Shown here piece by piece: positions 13,106 through 21,546 of a stretch of DNA of 26,900 bases. Both the position numbers and the translations under genes were made by a program. Each line of letters opens with the position of its first letter. Position 1 is the stretch's first letter. This DNA is from JAAXKN01 sp050258415 (GTDB taxonomy: Bacteria; Bacteroidota; Ignavibacteria; Ignavibacteriales; SURF-24), in NCBI GenBank assembly GCA_050258415.1, contig JBLMYS010000248.1, positions 1 through 26,900 on the forward strand, read 5' to 3'. A model generated the notes under the pieces. It had not been told where the DNA came from. It saw only the letters and a list, made by a program, of their open reading frames with translations, and did not search any database.

Positions 13106-15511
13106 ATGATAGGCAGTATTTTTCTAACCCTGGCTCTGGTAGCCGGACTGGCTTCGACGATAATGTATTATCTTACATTCCGCGGACAGGAGAATACACT
13201 GAAAATTGCCAGGGTAAGCTATCATACCATGGCAATTTTAGTTATTGTGGCTGCAACCCTGCTCCTTCAGGCAATTCTTACTCACCAGTACCAGTATAAA
13301 TATGTTTATGAGTACAGCGGAAGCGGGCTTTCAATAGGACTTTTAATTTCAACTTTTTATGCCGGGCAGGAAGGAAGCTTCTTCCTCTGGACACTCTTTA
13401 CGGCTATCTTCGGCATAATACTCCAGCAGTACGCTTCAAAAAGAGGTGACCTGGAGCCACGCGTAATGAGCGTTTACACTCTTGCAACCTCATTCCTTCT
13501 TATGATGATCTCGCCAATGCTGAAAAACCCGTTCGCCTATATCTGGAGCGAACCTAATTTTATTCAGGCTGCAAATATTAACCCTGCAATCCTTAATATG
13601 CCTTTTATGCAGAACTTCTTCTTCCAGGACGCTCAGTCGGGACAGAGCTTTGTTAAGATGAGTTCTGAGCTCTATGCAACACTTCAGAAAAGCGGCATAG
13701 CAATAAACGATTTTATTATCCAGGGAAAAGGCTTAAACCCTCTGCTGCAGAACTTCTGGATGCAGATCCATCCGCCGGTGCTTTTTATGGGCTTTGCGCT
13801 TTCAACCGTTCCTTTTGCCTTTGCACTCTCGGCCCTGATGAAAAATGAATATAAGGAATGGATAAAACAGGCTTTCCCGTGGGTGCTCGCCGGATCGATG
13901 GTTCTGGGACTTGCAATTATGCTTGGCGGCTACTGGGCTTACGGCGTTTTAGGATGGGGCGGATACTGGGGCTGGGACCCGGTTGAAAACTCTAGCCTCG
14001 TTCCGTGGCTTGTTGGCGTTGCCTCCATACACACTATGCTCGTCCAGAGAAAAAGCCTTGCAAGAAACGACAGCGACGGAATAGGCGAGTTTGCCCGTAC
14101 AAACCTGCTTTTATGCATACTGACATTTGTGCTCGTTCTCTATAGCACATTCTTAACAAGAAGCGGCATTTTAGGCGACGCTTCGGTGCATGCCTTTACA
14201 GACCCCGGAAAATCGGTCTATATCTTCCTGGTAATTTTAATACTCAGCTTTACGGTTCTGGGGCTTGGAATGATGCTCTACCGCTGGAAATTCTTAACCA
14301 AGCAGGTTGAGCCATACAAAAATCTCCTTAACCGCGAGCTCGCGCTTTTTACAGGTTCAATTGCCCTTATGGCCTCAGCCGTAATAGTAATTGTTGGCAC
14401 ATCGGCTCCATTGTTCAAAACTTCAGTTGAGACAAAGTTCTACAACGATATGAACCTGCCTATTGCCATTATAATCGGGCTCTTGAACGGTCTTAGCCTT
14501 CTTGTAAAGTGGAGATTTACAGAAGGTAAGGAAGTTTTCCAGAAGTCGGCCTTCTCGCTTATAGCCGCAGCTGTTCTTACAGCTTTAATGGCAATCTTTG
14601 GCGGCGTGCACGGCCTCATGATGATCATTCTGGCATTTGCCTCGGCATTTGCTCTTTTTGTCAATGCTGAAGTGGCCTATAAAATTATCCGCGGCAACAA
14701 GCTCATGCTTGGCGCCTATGTAGCCCACATAGGAATTGCTGTATTTCTTCTGGGCGTTGTGGGTTCTTCAGTTGCAAGCGAACAGAAAGCCCTGGAGCTT
14801 CCAAAAGGTGAGCCGAAGCAGGCATTTGGCTACACGCTGACATTTAAGGGTTACCACCCGATCGAAAACGGGCAGAAGTTTGGCTTTGACATTGAAGTGG
14901 CAAAGGGAAATAACAAAAGAGTCGTTTCACCCGTGATGTTCTTCAGCCAGTTCAACAATGGGCTAATGAAAGAGCCTGATATTATCTCAGAGCTTTCGAA
15001 AGATTTTTATGTCTCTCCAGTCGGCTTCGATGACGGTTCACAGCAGCAGCAGAAGGGAAGCCAGATATCCTTAAATAAGGGTGAGGCCACTCAGTTCGAA
15101 GGAGCAAAAATTACCTTCTCGGGCTTCAACTTCCCGAAAGACGCCATGAACACAATGATGAACGGAGGCGACTTCCAGATCGGTGCCAAAGTTGCAGTTG
15201 AGTATAACGGCAAGTCGGTGGAGGCTGAACCTTTAATGAAAGCCGTAAGCGGCCAGAAGGAATTTATTCCTGTGGAAGTTAAGGATGCAAACCTCAGGAT
15301 TCAGATGGAAGGCATGGACGCCTCAGGCAAAGTTAATCTTGTAGTAACAAAGCTTGACGGTCAGGCACCAGCCGTAACAAGTCCGAAGGAAGTGCTTTCA
15401 ATTGAAGCAAGCCTGAAGCCATTTATAAATCTTGTCTGGACGGGTGTTCTTGTAATGGTCATCGGTTTCATGGTATCCGTTGTAAGACGCTCCAAAGAAT
15501 CCCTCGCATAA
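13106..15511 (+). CDS. ccmF: Heme lyase CcmF
   Basis: An 801-residue polytopic membrane protein. The WWD heme-binding motif is in WGGYWGWDPVENSSLVPWL near residues 286-304. Conserved histidines appear in QIHPPVLFMGF, GVASIHTMLV, DASVHAF and AYVAHIGIAVFLLGVVG. CcmF takes heme from CcmE and attaches it to CxxCH motifs of apocytochrome c. It is longer than the E. coli protein (about 650), mainly through a periplasmic segment of about 220 residues near the C-terminus before the last helix (LVWTGVLVMVIGFMVSVV). AAGGATGTG precedes the ATG. The last 20 codons and the terminator recur 6.9 kb downstream. No ccmG or ccmH follows. Confidence 0.95.
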   Translation: MIGSIFLTLALVAGLASTIMYYLTFRGQENTLKIARVSYHTMAILVIVAATLLLQAILTHQYQYKYVYEYSGSGLSIGLLISTFYAGQEGSFFLWTLFTAIFGIILQQYASKRGDLEPRVMSVYTLATSFLLMMISPMLKNPFAYIWSEPNFIQAANINPAILNMPFMQNFFFQDAQSGQSFVKMSSELYATLQKSGIAINDFIIQGKGLNPLLQNFWMQIHPPVLFMGFALSTVPFAFALSALMKNEYKEWIKQAFPWVLAGSMVLGLAIMLGGYWAYGVLGWGGYWGWDPVENSSLVPWLVGVASIHTMLVQRKSLARNDSDGIGEFARTNLLLCILTFVLVLYSTFLTRSGILGDASVHAFTDPGKSVYIFLVILILSFTVLGLGMMLYRWKFLTKQVEPYKNLLNRELALFTGSIALMASAVIVIVGTSAPLFKTSVETKFYNDMNLPIAIIIGLLNGLSLLVKWRFTEGKEVFQKSAFSLIAAAVLTALMAIFGGVHGLMMIILAFASAFALFVNAEVAYKIIRGNKLMLGAYVAHIGIAVFLLGVVGSSVASEQKALELPKGEPKQAFGYTLTFKGYHPIENGQKFGFDIEVAKGNNKRVVSPVMFFSQFNNGLMKEPDIISELSKDFYVSPVGFDDGSQQQQKGSQISLNKGEATQFEGAKITFSGFNFPKDAMNTMMNGGDFQIGAKVAVEYNGKSVEAEPLMKAVSGQKEFIPVEVKDANLRIQMEGMDASGKVNLVVTKLDGQAPAVTSPKEVLSIEASLKPFINLVWTGVLVMVIGFMVSVVRRSKESLA

Positions 15512-15582
15512 GATCATTCATATAAGTTAATAAAAAAAGAGCGCCTCTCTCAGGGCGCTTTTTTTATCTACTCAATTTCCGG
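15449..15582 (+). repeat. Direct repeat, upstream copy: 3' end of ccmF plus terminator
   Basis: Bases 15449-15547 match 22372-22470 with one difference (C at 15488, T at 22411) and no gaps. Similarity continues, with changes, through the terminator to ATTTCC near 15580. It covers the last 20 codons of ccmF, the stop and the 3' untranslated region. The two copies bracket about 6.8 kb. Confidence 0.95.
15540..15565 (+). terminator. Rho-independent terminator of the ccm operon
   Basis: AGCGCC at 15540-15545 pairs with GGCGCT at 15554-15559, followed by TTTTTT. It lies 28 bases after the ccmF stop codon. Confidence 0.88.
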
Positions 15583-15824
15583 AAAAATTATGCATCCTAA
15601 AATCTTTATTATGCTGCTTATATTTTAAATTAGTTATCATATATTTGTTTTACGAAAGTAGTGATTCGGGATGTTACAAAAGAATTATATTAAAATTCCT
15701 GAATGGATTCTTAAAGCAAAAGCATACTTTGGTTCCGGATTATCAAGATAAGTACCATAGGCAGATAAGAGATATTATTCTAGTCGTTCATTGGAAGTTA
15801 ATCTTATTTAAAAAATAAAGAATT
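15583..15824. other. AT-rich leader region before the histidine kinase
   Basis: This stretch, from the end of the ccmF-tail repeat to the kinase ATG, contains a lone -7-like TATATTTG at 15640-15647 with no TTTG at the expected distance upstream, and a 26-codon reading frame at 15671-15751. No known RNA or riboswitch is recognisable. Confidence 0.4.
15671..15751 (+). CDS. Possible 26-residue leader peptide upstream of the histidine kinase
   Basis: ATG at 15671 opens a 26-codon frame ending TAA at 15751; the product has a basic, amphipathic look (KIPEWILKAKAYFGSGLSR). A TATATTTG box lies about 24 bases upstream. There is no good ribosome binding site and no homology that I recognise, so it could be chance or a remnant. 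Confidence 0.18.
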   Translation: MLQKNYIKIPEWILKAKAYFGSGLSR

Positions 15825-16988
15825 ATGTCTATGCTCATAACTTTATCCGACAAAACAATTTCTTCAGAAATACATGAATATCTGTCGTACCTTTCAGATG
15901 CAAGAAATCCGATAGTATTTTCCCTTATCCTTTTGGCAGTAATTATCGTCTTTATTTATATTTCAATGCGGAATTCAGTCATTCCCAAACAAAAAAGAAT
16001 GCAGCAGGAAAAAAATGCACTGCTGGCAAACAATTATCGCCTGATGGTAATATTTGCGGAACTTGATCCGGACCCTGTCATTAGGATAAACAGTTCAGGA
16101 GAAATTATTTTCACAAATCCGGCTGCAAAAAAAAGCGGGTTTGGTGAAATTTCTGGAAAATCGATCATCGATTTTATTCCCGCACTGAAAATTGATCCTG
16201 AAGATTTCATCAGGAACAATAAAGAATTAAGTTTCAACTTTTATTATTCGGACAGGTATTATTCTGCTCTCATAAAAGGTATTAGCTATCTTAAAATAGC
16301 ACAGTTTTATCTGCACGATATAACTGAGTTAAAGGCAAGAGAGGATGAACAGAAAGAGTTTTCAAGAAATCTGCAGCAGAAGATTGAGGAAGAGAGAAAG
16401 AGGATAGCCAGGGAACTGCATGATGACATTGGGCAAAAGATGGGCCTGTTAAAGCTGAACCTTCAAAAAGATTTTATGACTGTAACGAGAAATGAAAATT
16501 CGCCTGAATTGCTGCGAAATTCCAGACTTATCGAGGATATTACCAGTGACTTAAGAACTATAGCCCATTCACTTGTGCCCAGCGCATTAGAAGCTGTCGG
16601 ATTATATCCCGCAATCTTAAAACTGGTGGACGATGTTACGCAGCAGAGTTCAATAAAAGGAAATCTTGCCATTGATGAAGTGGATGAACGCCTGGACCTT
16701 AATCTTGAAATAAGTATATACAGGATTATCCAGGAGGCAATAAACAATATAGTTAAATATTCCAAAGCCGCAGAATTTAACATTGAGCTGAGAAAAAGGA
16801 CTAAGAGTTTACAATTGATTATTTCGGATGATGGGGAAGGTTTTGATTTGAGGAAAAGTGGGAAAAATAAGGGAATGGGTATTAGAAATATGAGGGAAAG
16901 AGCGGAGATTCACGGGGGAACTTTCAGGATAATATCTTCGCCAATGGAGGGAACAGTAATAATTGTCAACTTTCCAATAGGAGAATAA
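15825..16988 (+). CDS. NarL-family sensor histidine kinase with PAS domain
   Basis: 387 residues. One transmembrane segment (VFSLILLAVIIVFIYISMR, 31-49) is followed by a short basic coiled stretch. A PAS domain spans about residues 70-165 (VIRINSSGEIIFTNPAAKKSGF). A HisKA_3 dimerisation domain has ERKRIARELHDDIGQ, with phospho-acceptor His199. The HATPase_c domain has N-box EAINNIVKYS (304-313), DDGEGFDLR (335-343) and GMGIRNMRERA. This is the kinase type that pairs with LuxR/NarL regulators, and such a gene starts 6 bases after its stop. There is almost no periplasmic domain, so the signal is likely cytoplasmic or membrane-derived. Ligand unknown. There is no Shine-Dalgarno, but the leader is A-rich. 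Confidence 0.92.
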   Translation: MSMLITLSDKTISSEIHEYLSYLSDARNPIVFSLILLAVIIVFIYISMRNSVIPKQKRMQQEKNALLANNYRLMVIFAELDPDPVIRINSSGEIIFTNPAAKKSGFGEISGKSIIDFIPALKIDPEDFIRNNKELSFNFYYSDRYYSALIKGISYLKIAQFYLHDITELKAREDEQKEFSRNLQQKIEEERKRIARELHDDIGQKMGLLKLNLQKDFMTVTRNENSPELLRNSRLIEDITSDLRTIAHSLVPSALEAVGLYPAILKLVDDVTQQSSIKGNLAIDEVDERLDLNLEISIYRIIQEAINNIVKYSKAAEFNIELRKRTKSLQLIISDDGEGFDLRKSGKNKGMGIRNMRERAEIHGGTFRIISSPMEGTVIIVNFPIGE

Positions 16989-16994
16989 ACTTTT

Positions 16995-17663
16995 ATGGAC
17001 GATAAAAAGATCAGGATTTTCCTGGCAGATGACCATAGTCTCCTCAGGAACGGAATCGTAAGCCTGCTGGAAAATGTCCCTAATATTTACGTCGTAGGGG
17101 AGGCAGCCACCGGACGTGAGCTCGTGACCAAGTATTTTGAATCCAGGCCGGATGTAGTTATAACAGACATTTCTATGCCTGTCTTATCCGGGCTTGAAGC
17201 GGCAGTAAAAATACGGGCCAGAGATAAAAGCGCAAAAATTCTCTTTTTATCGGTTAATGATTCTGAAGAGTTTATTTATAAGGCAAACAAAATCGGTGCC
17301 TTGGGCTTGGTTAATAAAACTATTGCCAAAGGGGATCTGATTTTTGCAATAGAGACGGTCTTCAGTGGCCGTAAGTATTTTGGTGGGAATATCAGTGAAG
17401 CTAAATTGGCTCAGATCATGAGTAAGTATAATTTGAAAAAAGAGGTTAAAGCAGCTGAAAAGATAGAATTAAGTTATCAGGAAATAGAAACTCTTAAAAT
17501 GATTTGCGAGGGCTATCAGAGCACTGAGATTGCTGATAAACTGTGCCTGAGTAAAAGGACAGTCGAAAAGCACAGGGCAAATGTAATGAAAAAATTCAAT
17601 GTTAAGAATATAGCTCTGCTTATCAGATATATTTATGAGAATAATATACTTGATGAAAATTAA
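16995..17663 (+). CDS. LuxR/NarL-family response regulator
   Basis: 222 residues: an N-terminal receiver domain with the acidic pair Asp12-Asp13 (FLADDHSLLRNG), phospho-acceptor Asp58 (VVITDISMPVLSG) and the conserved lysine in GLVNK near residue 104. A C-terminal LuxR helix-turn-helix (ETLKMICEGYQSTEIADKLCLSKRTVEKHRANVMKKFNV) follows. It starts 6 bases after the kinase stop and is certainly its partner. Likely targets are the adjacent genes; NarL-like heptamers (TACCCAT) occur at 17672-17678 (as ATGGGTA) and 18872-18878. That link is an inference. Confidence 0.94.
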   Translation: MDDKKIRIFLADDHSLLRNGIVSLLENVPNIYVVGEAATGRELVTKYFESRPDVVITDISMPVLSGLEAAVKIRARDKSAKILFLSVNDSEEFIYKANKIGALGLVNKTIAKGDLIFAIETVFSGRKYFGGNISEAKLAQIMSKYNLKKEVKAAEKIELSYQEIETLKMICEGYQSTEIADKLCLSKRTVEKHRANVMKKFNVKNIALLIRYIYENNILDEN

Positions 17664-17671
17664 TGCCAGCC

Positions 17672-17691
17672 ATGGGTATTACTACTACCAT
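17672..17691. promoter_or_regulatory. Imperfect palindrome, candidate operator (site A)
   Basis: ATGGGTATTACTACTACCAT lies just after the response regulator gene and upstream of the small secreted protein gene. A related sequence in opposite orientation, GGTAGTATTATTACCCAT, is at 18861-18878, and GGTATTATTACTACT is at 18988-19002. ATGGGTA is the complement of a NarL-type heptamer, so it may be a binding site for the neighbouring regulator. Confidence 0.3.
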
Positions 17692-17850
17692 TTTAAAGCA
17701 CTGAAAAGCAGAGAATATTTCCAAAAGTAAGTTATTTGGCTTAAATTCCGGTTCCCCCCTTTATAATATTAATGACCATGCATTCGTTACCTTAAATACT
17801 CAGATTTGTTGCCCAAAATAAAATCTATTTATAGTTCAAAGGTGCTGGAC

Positions 17851-18189
17851 ATGAACAAAGCCAAATTCTTTCCTTTACTATCTTTCCTGATTTTCTTAGT
17901 TTTTAACACTAATTATTCTTTTGCTCAAACAACTGATGCGGGAAAAGTATTCTCAAAAATTGAGGCGGACAGACTATTTTGTCCTGTCAATTACTTAGAT
18001 AAAATTCCGGTTTCTGTTCTAGAATCCCTGCTTGGCAAATGTGGGGATATTATGATGTTCAGCAAAGAGCAGAGCACTTCAACAAGTATTGAAAGCAGGG
18101 AGAGTGTTATGTCGGTTACTGATGGAGACTACACTATGGAGAAGTCTATTGTGTGTCCCCCTGATTGTCCGACAGATCCTCTTCCATAG
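17851..18189 (+). CDS. Small secreted protein of unknown function, cysteine-containing
   Basis: 112 residues from ATG 17851, preceded by AAGGTG at 17839-17844; an upstream TTG at 17806 is in frame but less likely. A signal peptide (MNKAKFFPLLSFLIFLVFNTNYSFAQ) is followed by a mature chain of about 86 residues with four cysteines (LFCPVNY, GKCGD and the tail VCPPDCPTD) and a Ser/Thr-rich stretch (STSTSIESRESVMSVTD). The tail is proline-rich. No family recognised. It precedes a membrane-protein gene by 11 bases and follows a two-component system, so it may be a regulated or sensed periplasmic partner. That role is inference only. Confidence 0.62.
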   Translation: MNKAKFFPLLSFLIFLVFNTNYSFAQTTDAGKVFSKIEADRLFCPVNYLDKIPVSVLESLLGKCGDIMMFSKEQSTSTSIESRESVMSVTDGDYTMEKSIVCPPDCPTDPLP

Positions 18190-18200
18190 ATGCTGAGGCA

Positions 18201-18764
18201 ATGAGTTTATCAAATATTTTATTACAAATTTCTGTTTTAATTTGGCTATTCCCGCCCCTGAAACAGTTTAGGGGCAGGTATTTTTTCTATTTTTTGTTCC
18301 TTGCGGTATCTGATCCCATAGCATTGCTTTTAGTTTCTTTTAAGCTTACTAACCTGCCTCTGTATGTGGTACTTGACCTTCTGTCTTTAATCTCATTGTG
18401 GAAACCCGAACTACTAAGTAAAAAGATCTCGTACTTGATTATTCCGGTAATGATCGTCTATTATATTGCCGGGATAACTCATTATACATTTATATTCTGC
18501 TTTTTAATTTTGCTGCATATAATAATCATTTACTTAATAATTAGAATAGCTGTTGCGGATATTATAGAAAAAAACCGGCTAAAATATTTCTATTTTGCAA
18601 TCCTTCTTTATGAGTTAACTGTCATATTAAAGTTTGCCTTTCTTCTGGCAAATATTAAAACCGGACTAATCTTTTTCTATTCGACAACTGCATTTGAGAC
18701 AATGCTGGCCCTGTTTTTCATCCTTGTAAACGAAAACACAAAATTAGCCTTCCGTATAAAGTAA
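18201..18764 (+). CDS. Polytopic membrane protein of unknown function
   Basis: 187 residues from ATG 18201, with GAGG just upstream; the frame is also open from TTG 18165, inside the preceding gene. Most of the sequence is hydrophobic, with about six or seven predicted transmembrane segments (ILLQISVLIWLFPPL, YFFYFLFLAVSDPIALLLV, LYVVLDLLSLISLW, ISYLIIPVMIVYYIAGI, FIFCFLILLHIIIIYLIIRIAV, FYFAILLYELTVILKFAFLLA and a last helix near FETMLALFFILV). Loops are short and basic. No catalytic or transport signature is visible. The pairing with the 112-residue secreted protein and the nearby kinase/regulator suggests a small membrane sensor or channel module. Codon use looks more AT-rich than the ccm genes. 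Confidence 0.68.
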   Translation: MSLSNILLQISVLIWLFPPLKQFRGRYFFYFLFLAVSDPIALLLVSFKLTNLPLYVVLDLLSLISLWKPELLSKKISYLIIPVMIVYYIAGITHYTFIFCFLILLHIIIIYLIIRIAVADIIEKNRLKYFYFAILLYELTVILKFAFLLANIKTGLIFFYSTTAFETMLALFFILVNENTKLAFRIK

Positions 18765-19269
18765 TGAATTAGAATATCCCCGGGCAGATGCCCGGTAAAA
18801 CAGGTATATAAGGCATTCCCATCCTGGGATTTTGCCCAATTATTTTTCCTGAACATTAACGGTAGTATTATTACCCATACTTTTCACTGTTTTTCTTTCC
18901 ATGATTTACATTTCGTGAAAAACATCATTCTGTAACCCCAGTAATAATAAGAATTTAGCGGAATATCCTTTTGCAGATAGAAAATATGGTATTATTACTA
19001 CTGCGCTTTTTTATTCAGGTAAATATATTACGTCCCCAATAATAAAAATAGAATCTCAAAACTCTGAATCTACAAATCAAAAATTGTTCAGAGATTGAAT
19101 GCTGTGAGTAAGAATAACGGAGCTTCAAATTGTTTGGCACTCAATTAATAAAATTTAATCCTTTTTAAAGTATTTTCATGGGACCAGGGTGAAGCTGACT
19201 GGAAGTGTTATTGTCTTCTCAAAGCCAAATGCCTGCAAACACAAAACCGGTATATCTATAATAATTCTT
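18765..19269. other. Long AT-rich intergenic region before the TonB receptor
   Basis: No gene is seen. It holds a 6-bp G/C hairpin (CCGGGC 18780-18785 with GCCCGG 18790-18795, no T run), the palindromic motif GGTAGTATTATTACCCAT at 18861-18878, and an inverted repeat AGTAATAATA (18940-18949) with TATTATTACT (18990-18999). The last overlaps a third copy of the GGTATTA motif at 18988. The region probably carries the control sequences for the receptor operon. The last 80 bases are in frame with it from a GTG at 19189. Confidence 0.45.
18861..19002. promoter_or_regulatory. Cluster of GGTATTA-type motifs (sites B and C)
   Basis: Site B is GGTAGTATTATTACC (18861-18875, with a TACCCAT heptamer at 18872-18878). 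Site C is GGTATTATTACTACT (18988-19002). Both resemble site A at 17675. Together they surround the unknown gene pair and lead into the TonB-receptor gene. Confidence 0.3.
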
Positions 19270-21546
19270 ATGCGTATTATCTTAAAAATAATTGTGCTGC
19301 ACCTTTTGTTCTGCGGCCTTTCGGTGTCACAGAGTCAATCTGGAAAGCTGCAAGGTTTTGTTGCCGACAGGAAAACATCCTTAAAACTGCCGGATGTAAA
19401 TATTATAATTTCAGGCAGCGGGAAGGGTATTTCGACAAACCTGCGTGGATATTTTGAAATTGAGCTGCCCGGCGGCAATTATACCGTTCAGGCCAGGATG
19501 ATGGGATATGAACCGGTTGAGAAGATGTGTACAATACTTCCGAATGAAAAGACGAGCCTGTTTTTTGAACTTGACCAGGCATCAATAAAGACCGAAGAGG
19601 TGTCCGTAATAAGCTCAAAATATGAGGACATTAAAAGCAAAGGATATGAACTGCAGCCCGGGGATCTCAAAAATATTCCTCAGTTCGGTGAAGCCGACCC
19701 TTTCCGGGCCTTGTTTGCCCTGCCGGGAGTAACCTCAATAAACGATATCAGCAATCAGCTTTATGTAAGAGGCGGAAATTTTGATGAGACAATGGTCTCG
19801 CTTGACGGGGTTCCTGTATATAATACCTACCATCTTGGCGGAATTTTCTCCAGTATTAACAGCGACATTATCAGCAAAGAGAAGATCTATCTTTCAAATT
19901 ATCCCTTATCTGCCGGAGGAAGTTTATCCGGCATTCTTGATCTTACAACCAAAACAGGCAGAAGCGATGAATACAGAACGTCTGCCTCCATTGGCTTAAT
20001 ATCCTCCAGGGCCTGCGTGGAAGGCCCTTTGATAAAAGGAACCTTTACCGCAGCAGCAAGAAGGACATACCTTGATGCACTTAATCTTATTTCAAACCGC
20101 GCGATACCTTATTATTTTTATGATGGTTATACCAAATATTCGCTTCCTATCAATGGAAAAAACCTTTTCAGCGCCAGTGCTTTTTATTCGAAAGACGTTT
20201 TGCTGCTTGGTTTTAACTCGAAAAATGAAAATGTGTCGCCTTACTGGGGAAATCTGCTGTTGAATACGCAGTGGACACACCTTTTAAGCGGCACGGGTTC
20301 AATTAACGTAAAACTATTCCTGAGTAATTTTTTTATGGGGAGCAAAAATGAAAACAGTGCGGTCTTTTTCGACAATCTGATTTCCGATCTGACACTGAAA
20401 ACAGACTATGAGCTCAATGAAAAAGAGCATGAATTTAAGGCCGGAGCTGAATATAAGGTCCAAAAACTAAGTTATGCCTGGAATATAGGATCTTCAGGTC
20501 TGAGGGACTATATCAATCCTCCCGAGGAAGCATTCTTTGACTACGCTCCAAATCCATTTAAGTATAATGCCTCGGAAAACACCATTAACTTTTATGCAAC
20601 TGATGAGATAAAGATTAAAGAAAACTTCCTTCTCAGGCTCGGCCTTAGAGGAAGCTATCTCGGGAAAATGGATCACTTCTTCCCTTCTTTTTCTGCAGGA
20701 ACTGACTATAAGCTCTCCGGAAAGTTGACACTTAGCATTAACTACGGCAGATATTACCAGTTTCTTTATACAATAAAGGATAACAGGCCTGAGAGCATCT
20801 ATGCACCCTTTGCTGTTTACTTCCTCTCAGATTCAAAAAACAGTACTTCCAGCTCTGACCATTATTCGGCAGGGATAAATATTACAGGCATGCCCTTAGA
20901 GACAGAACTTGATATAGAGGCATATTATAAATCGAGGGCTAACCTGGCCTCATCATACAACGACTATCCAAGGTACAGATTCGAAAAAGGGTATGCCTCC
21001 GGAATGGATTTACTTCTTAAAAAGGAAAAAGGAACTCTTAGCGGATGGATAGGATATTCTTTCGGCAGATCTGTAAAGAATGGCGATGAATACAGCTATT
21101 ACGCAAATTACGACAGAAGGCACACCGTAAAGATACTACTAAACTGCCAGCTGTCTGAAAAGTGGAAATTAAGCGCTTTCTGGACATACGCCTGGGGAAC
21201 CCCTTATACGGATATAATCGGGAAGTACCTGGGAGGATATGATGAAAGGATAGGCATATCCGACAGTTATATAAATAGTTGGGGAAGTCCTATTGTATGG
21301 CGGCCTATCGACGGGCCAAAGAATCAAATGAGAACAGAAGACCACCACAGGCTGGATCTTGGCATTACAGGTTCATTCATATGGGGCGGTTTCCTTGTAA
21401 GCCCTTATCTCCAGGTGCTGAATGCATACAATAACCCGAACTATGTTGTTGTCAGCCCAAATTTGCAGGAAGGCGGAAGCAGTGACACGGTAAAGTTTCA
21501 GAACTCGTTTATAATACCAACATTAGGGGTAGGAATTGAATTTTAG
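19270..21546 (+). CDS. TonB-dependent receptor with N-terminal carboxypeptidase-regulatory-like domain
   Basis: 758 residues from ATG 19270, which gives a clean signal peptide (MRIILKIIVLHLLFCGLSVSQS); the frame is open from GTG 19189 but that extension reads poorly. A CarboxypepD_reg-like domain (about 24-105: GKLQGFVADRKTSLKLPDVNIII, ISTNLRGYFEIELPGGNYTVQARMMGYEP) precedes the plug (about 140-225: LFALPGVTSINDISNQLYVRGGNFDETMVSLDGVPVYN). The rest is beta-barrel ending GVGIEF with a terminal phenylalanine. It imports a substrate across the outer membrane using TonB/ExbBD energy; the substrate is unknown. The next gene, DUF4249-like, overlaps its stop by 11 bases, the usual receptor/lipoprotein pairing in Bacteroidota. 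Confidence 0.92.
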   Translation: MRIILKIIVLHLLFCGLSVSQSQSGKLQGFVADRKTSLKLPDVNIIISGSGKGISTNLRGYFEIELPGGNYTVQARMMGYEPVEKMCTILPNEKTSLFFELDQASIKTEEVSVISSKYEDIKSKGYELQPGDLKNIPQFGEADPFRALFALPGVTSINDISNQLYVRGGNFDETMVSLDGVPVYNTYHLGGIFSSINSDIISKEKIYLSNYPLSAGGSLSGILDLTTKTGRSDEYRTSASIGLISSRACVEGPLIKGTFTAAARRTYLDALNLISNRAIPYYFYDGYTKYSLPINGKNLFSASAFYSKDVLLLGFNSKNENVSPYWGNLLLNTQWTHLLSGTGSINVKLFLSNFFMGSKNENSAVFFDNLISDLTLKTDYELNEKEHEFKAGAEYKVQKLSYAWNIGSSGLRDYINPPEEAFFDYAPNPFKYNASENTINFYATDEIKIKENFLLRLGLRGSYLGKMDHFFPSFSAGTDYKLSGKLTLSINYGRYYQFLYTIKDNRPESIYAPFAVYFLSDSKNSTSSSDHYSAGINITGMPLETELDIEAYYKSRANLASSYNDYPRYRFEKGYASGMDLLLKKEKGTLSGWIGYSFGRSVKNGDEYSYYANYDRRHTVKILLNCQLSEKWKLSAFWTYAWGTPYTDIIGKYLGGYDERIGISDSYINSWGSPIVWRPIDGPKNQMRTEDHHRLDLGITGSFIWGGFLVSPYLQVLNAYNNPNYVVVSPNLQEGGSSDTVKFQNSFIIPTLGVGIEF

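Noticed and set aside
18780..18795. GC-rich hairpin after the membrane-protein gene as a terminator
   Set aside because: The stem has only six base pairs and is followed by TAAAACAGG, with no T run.
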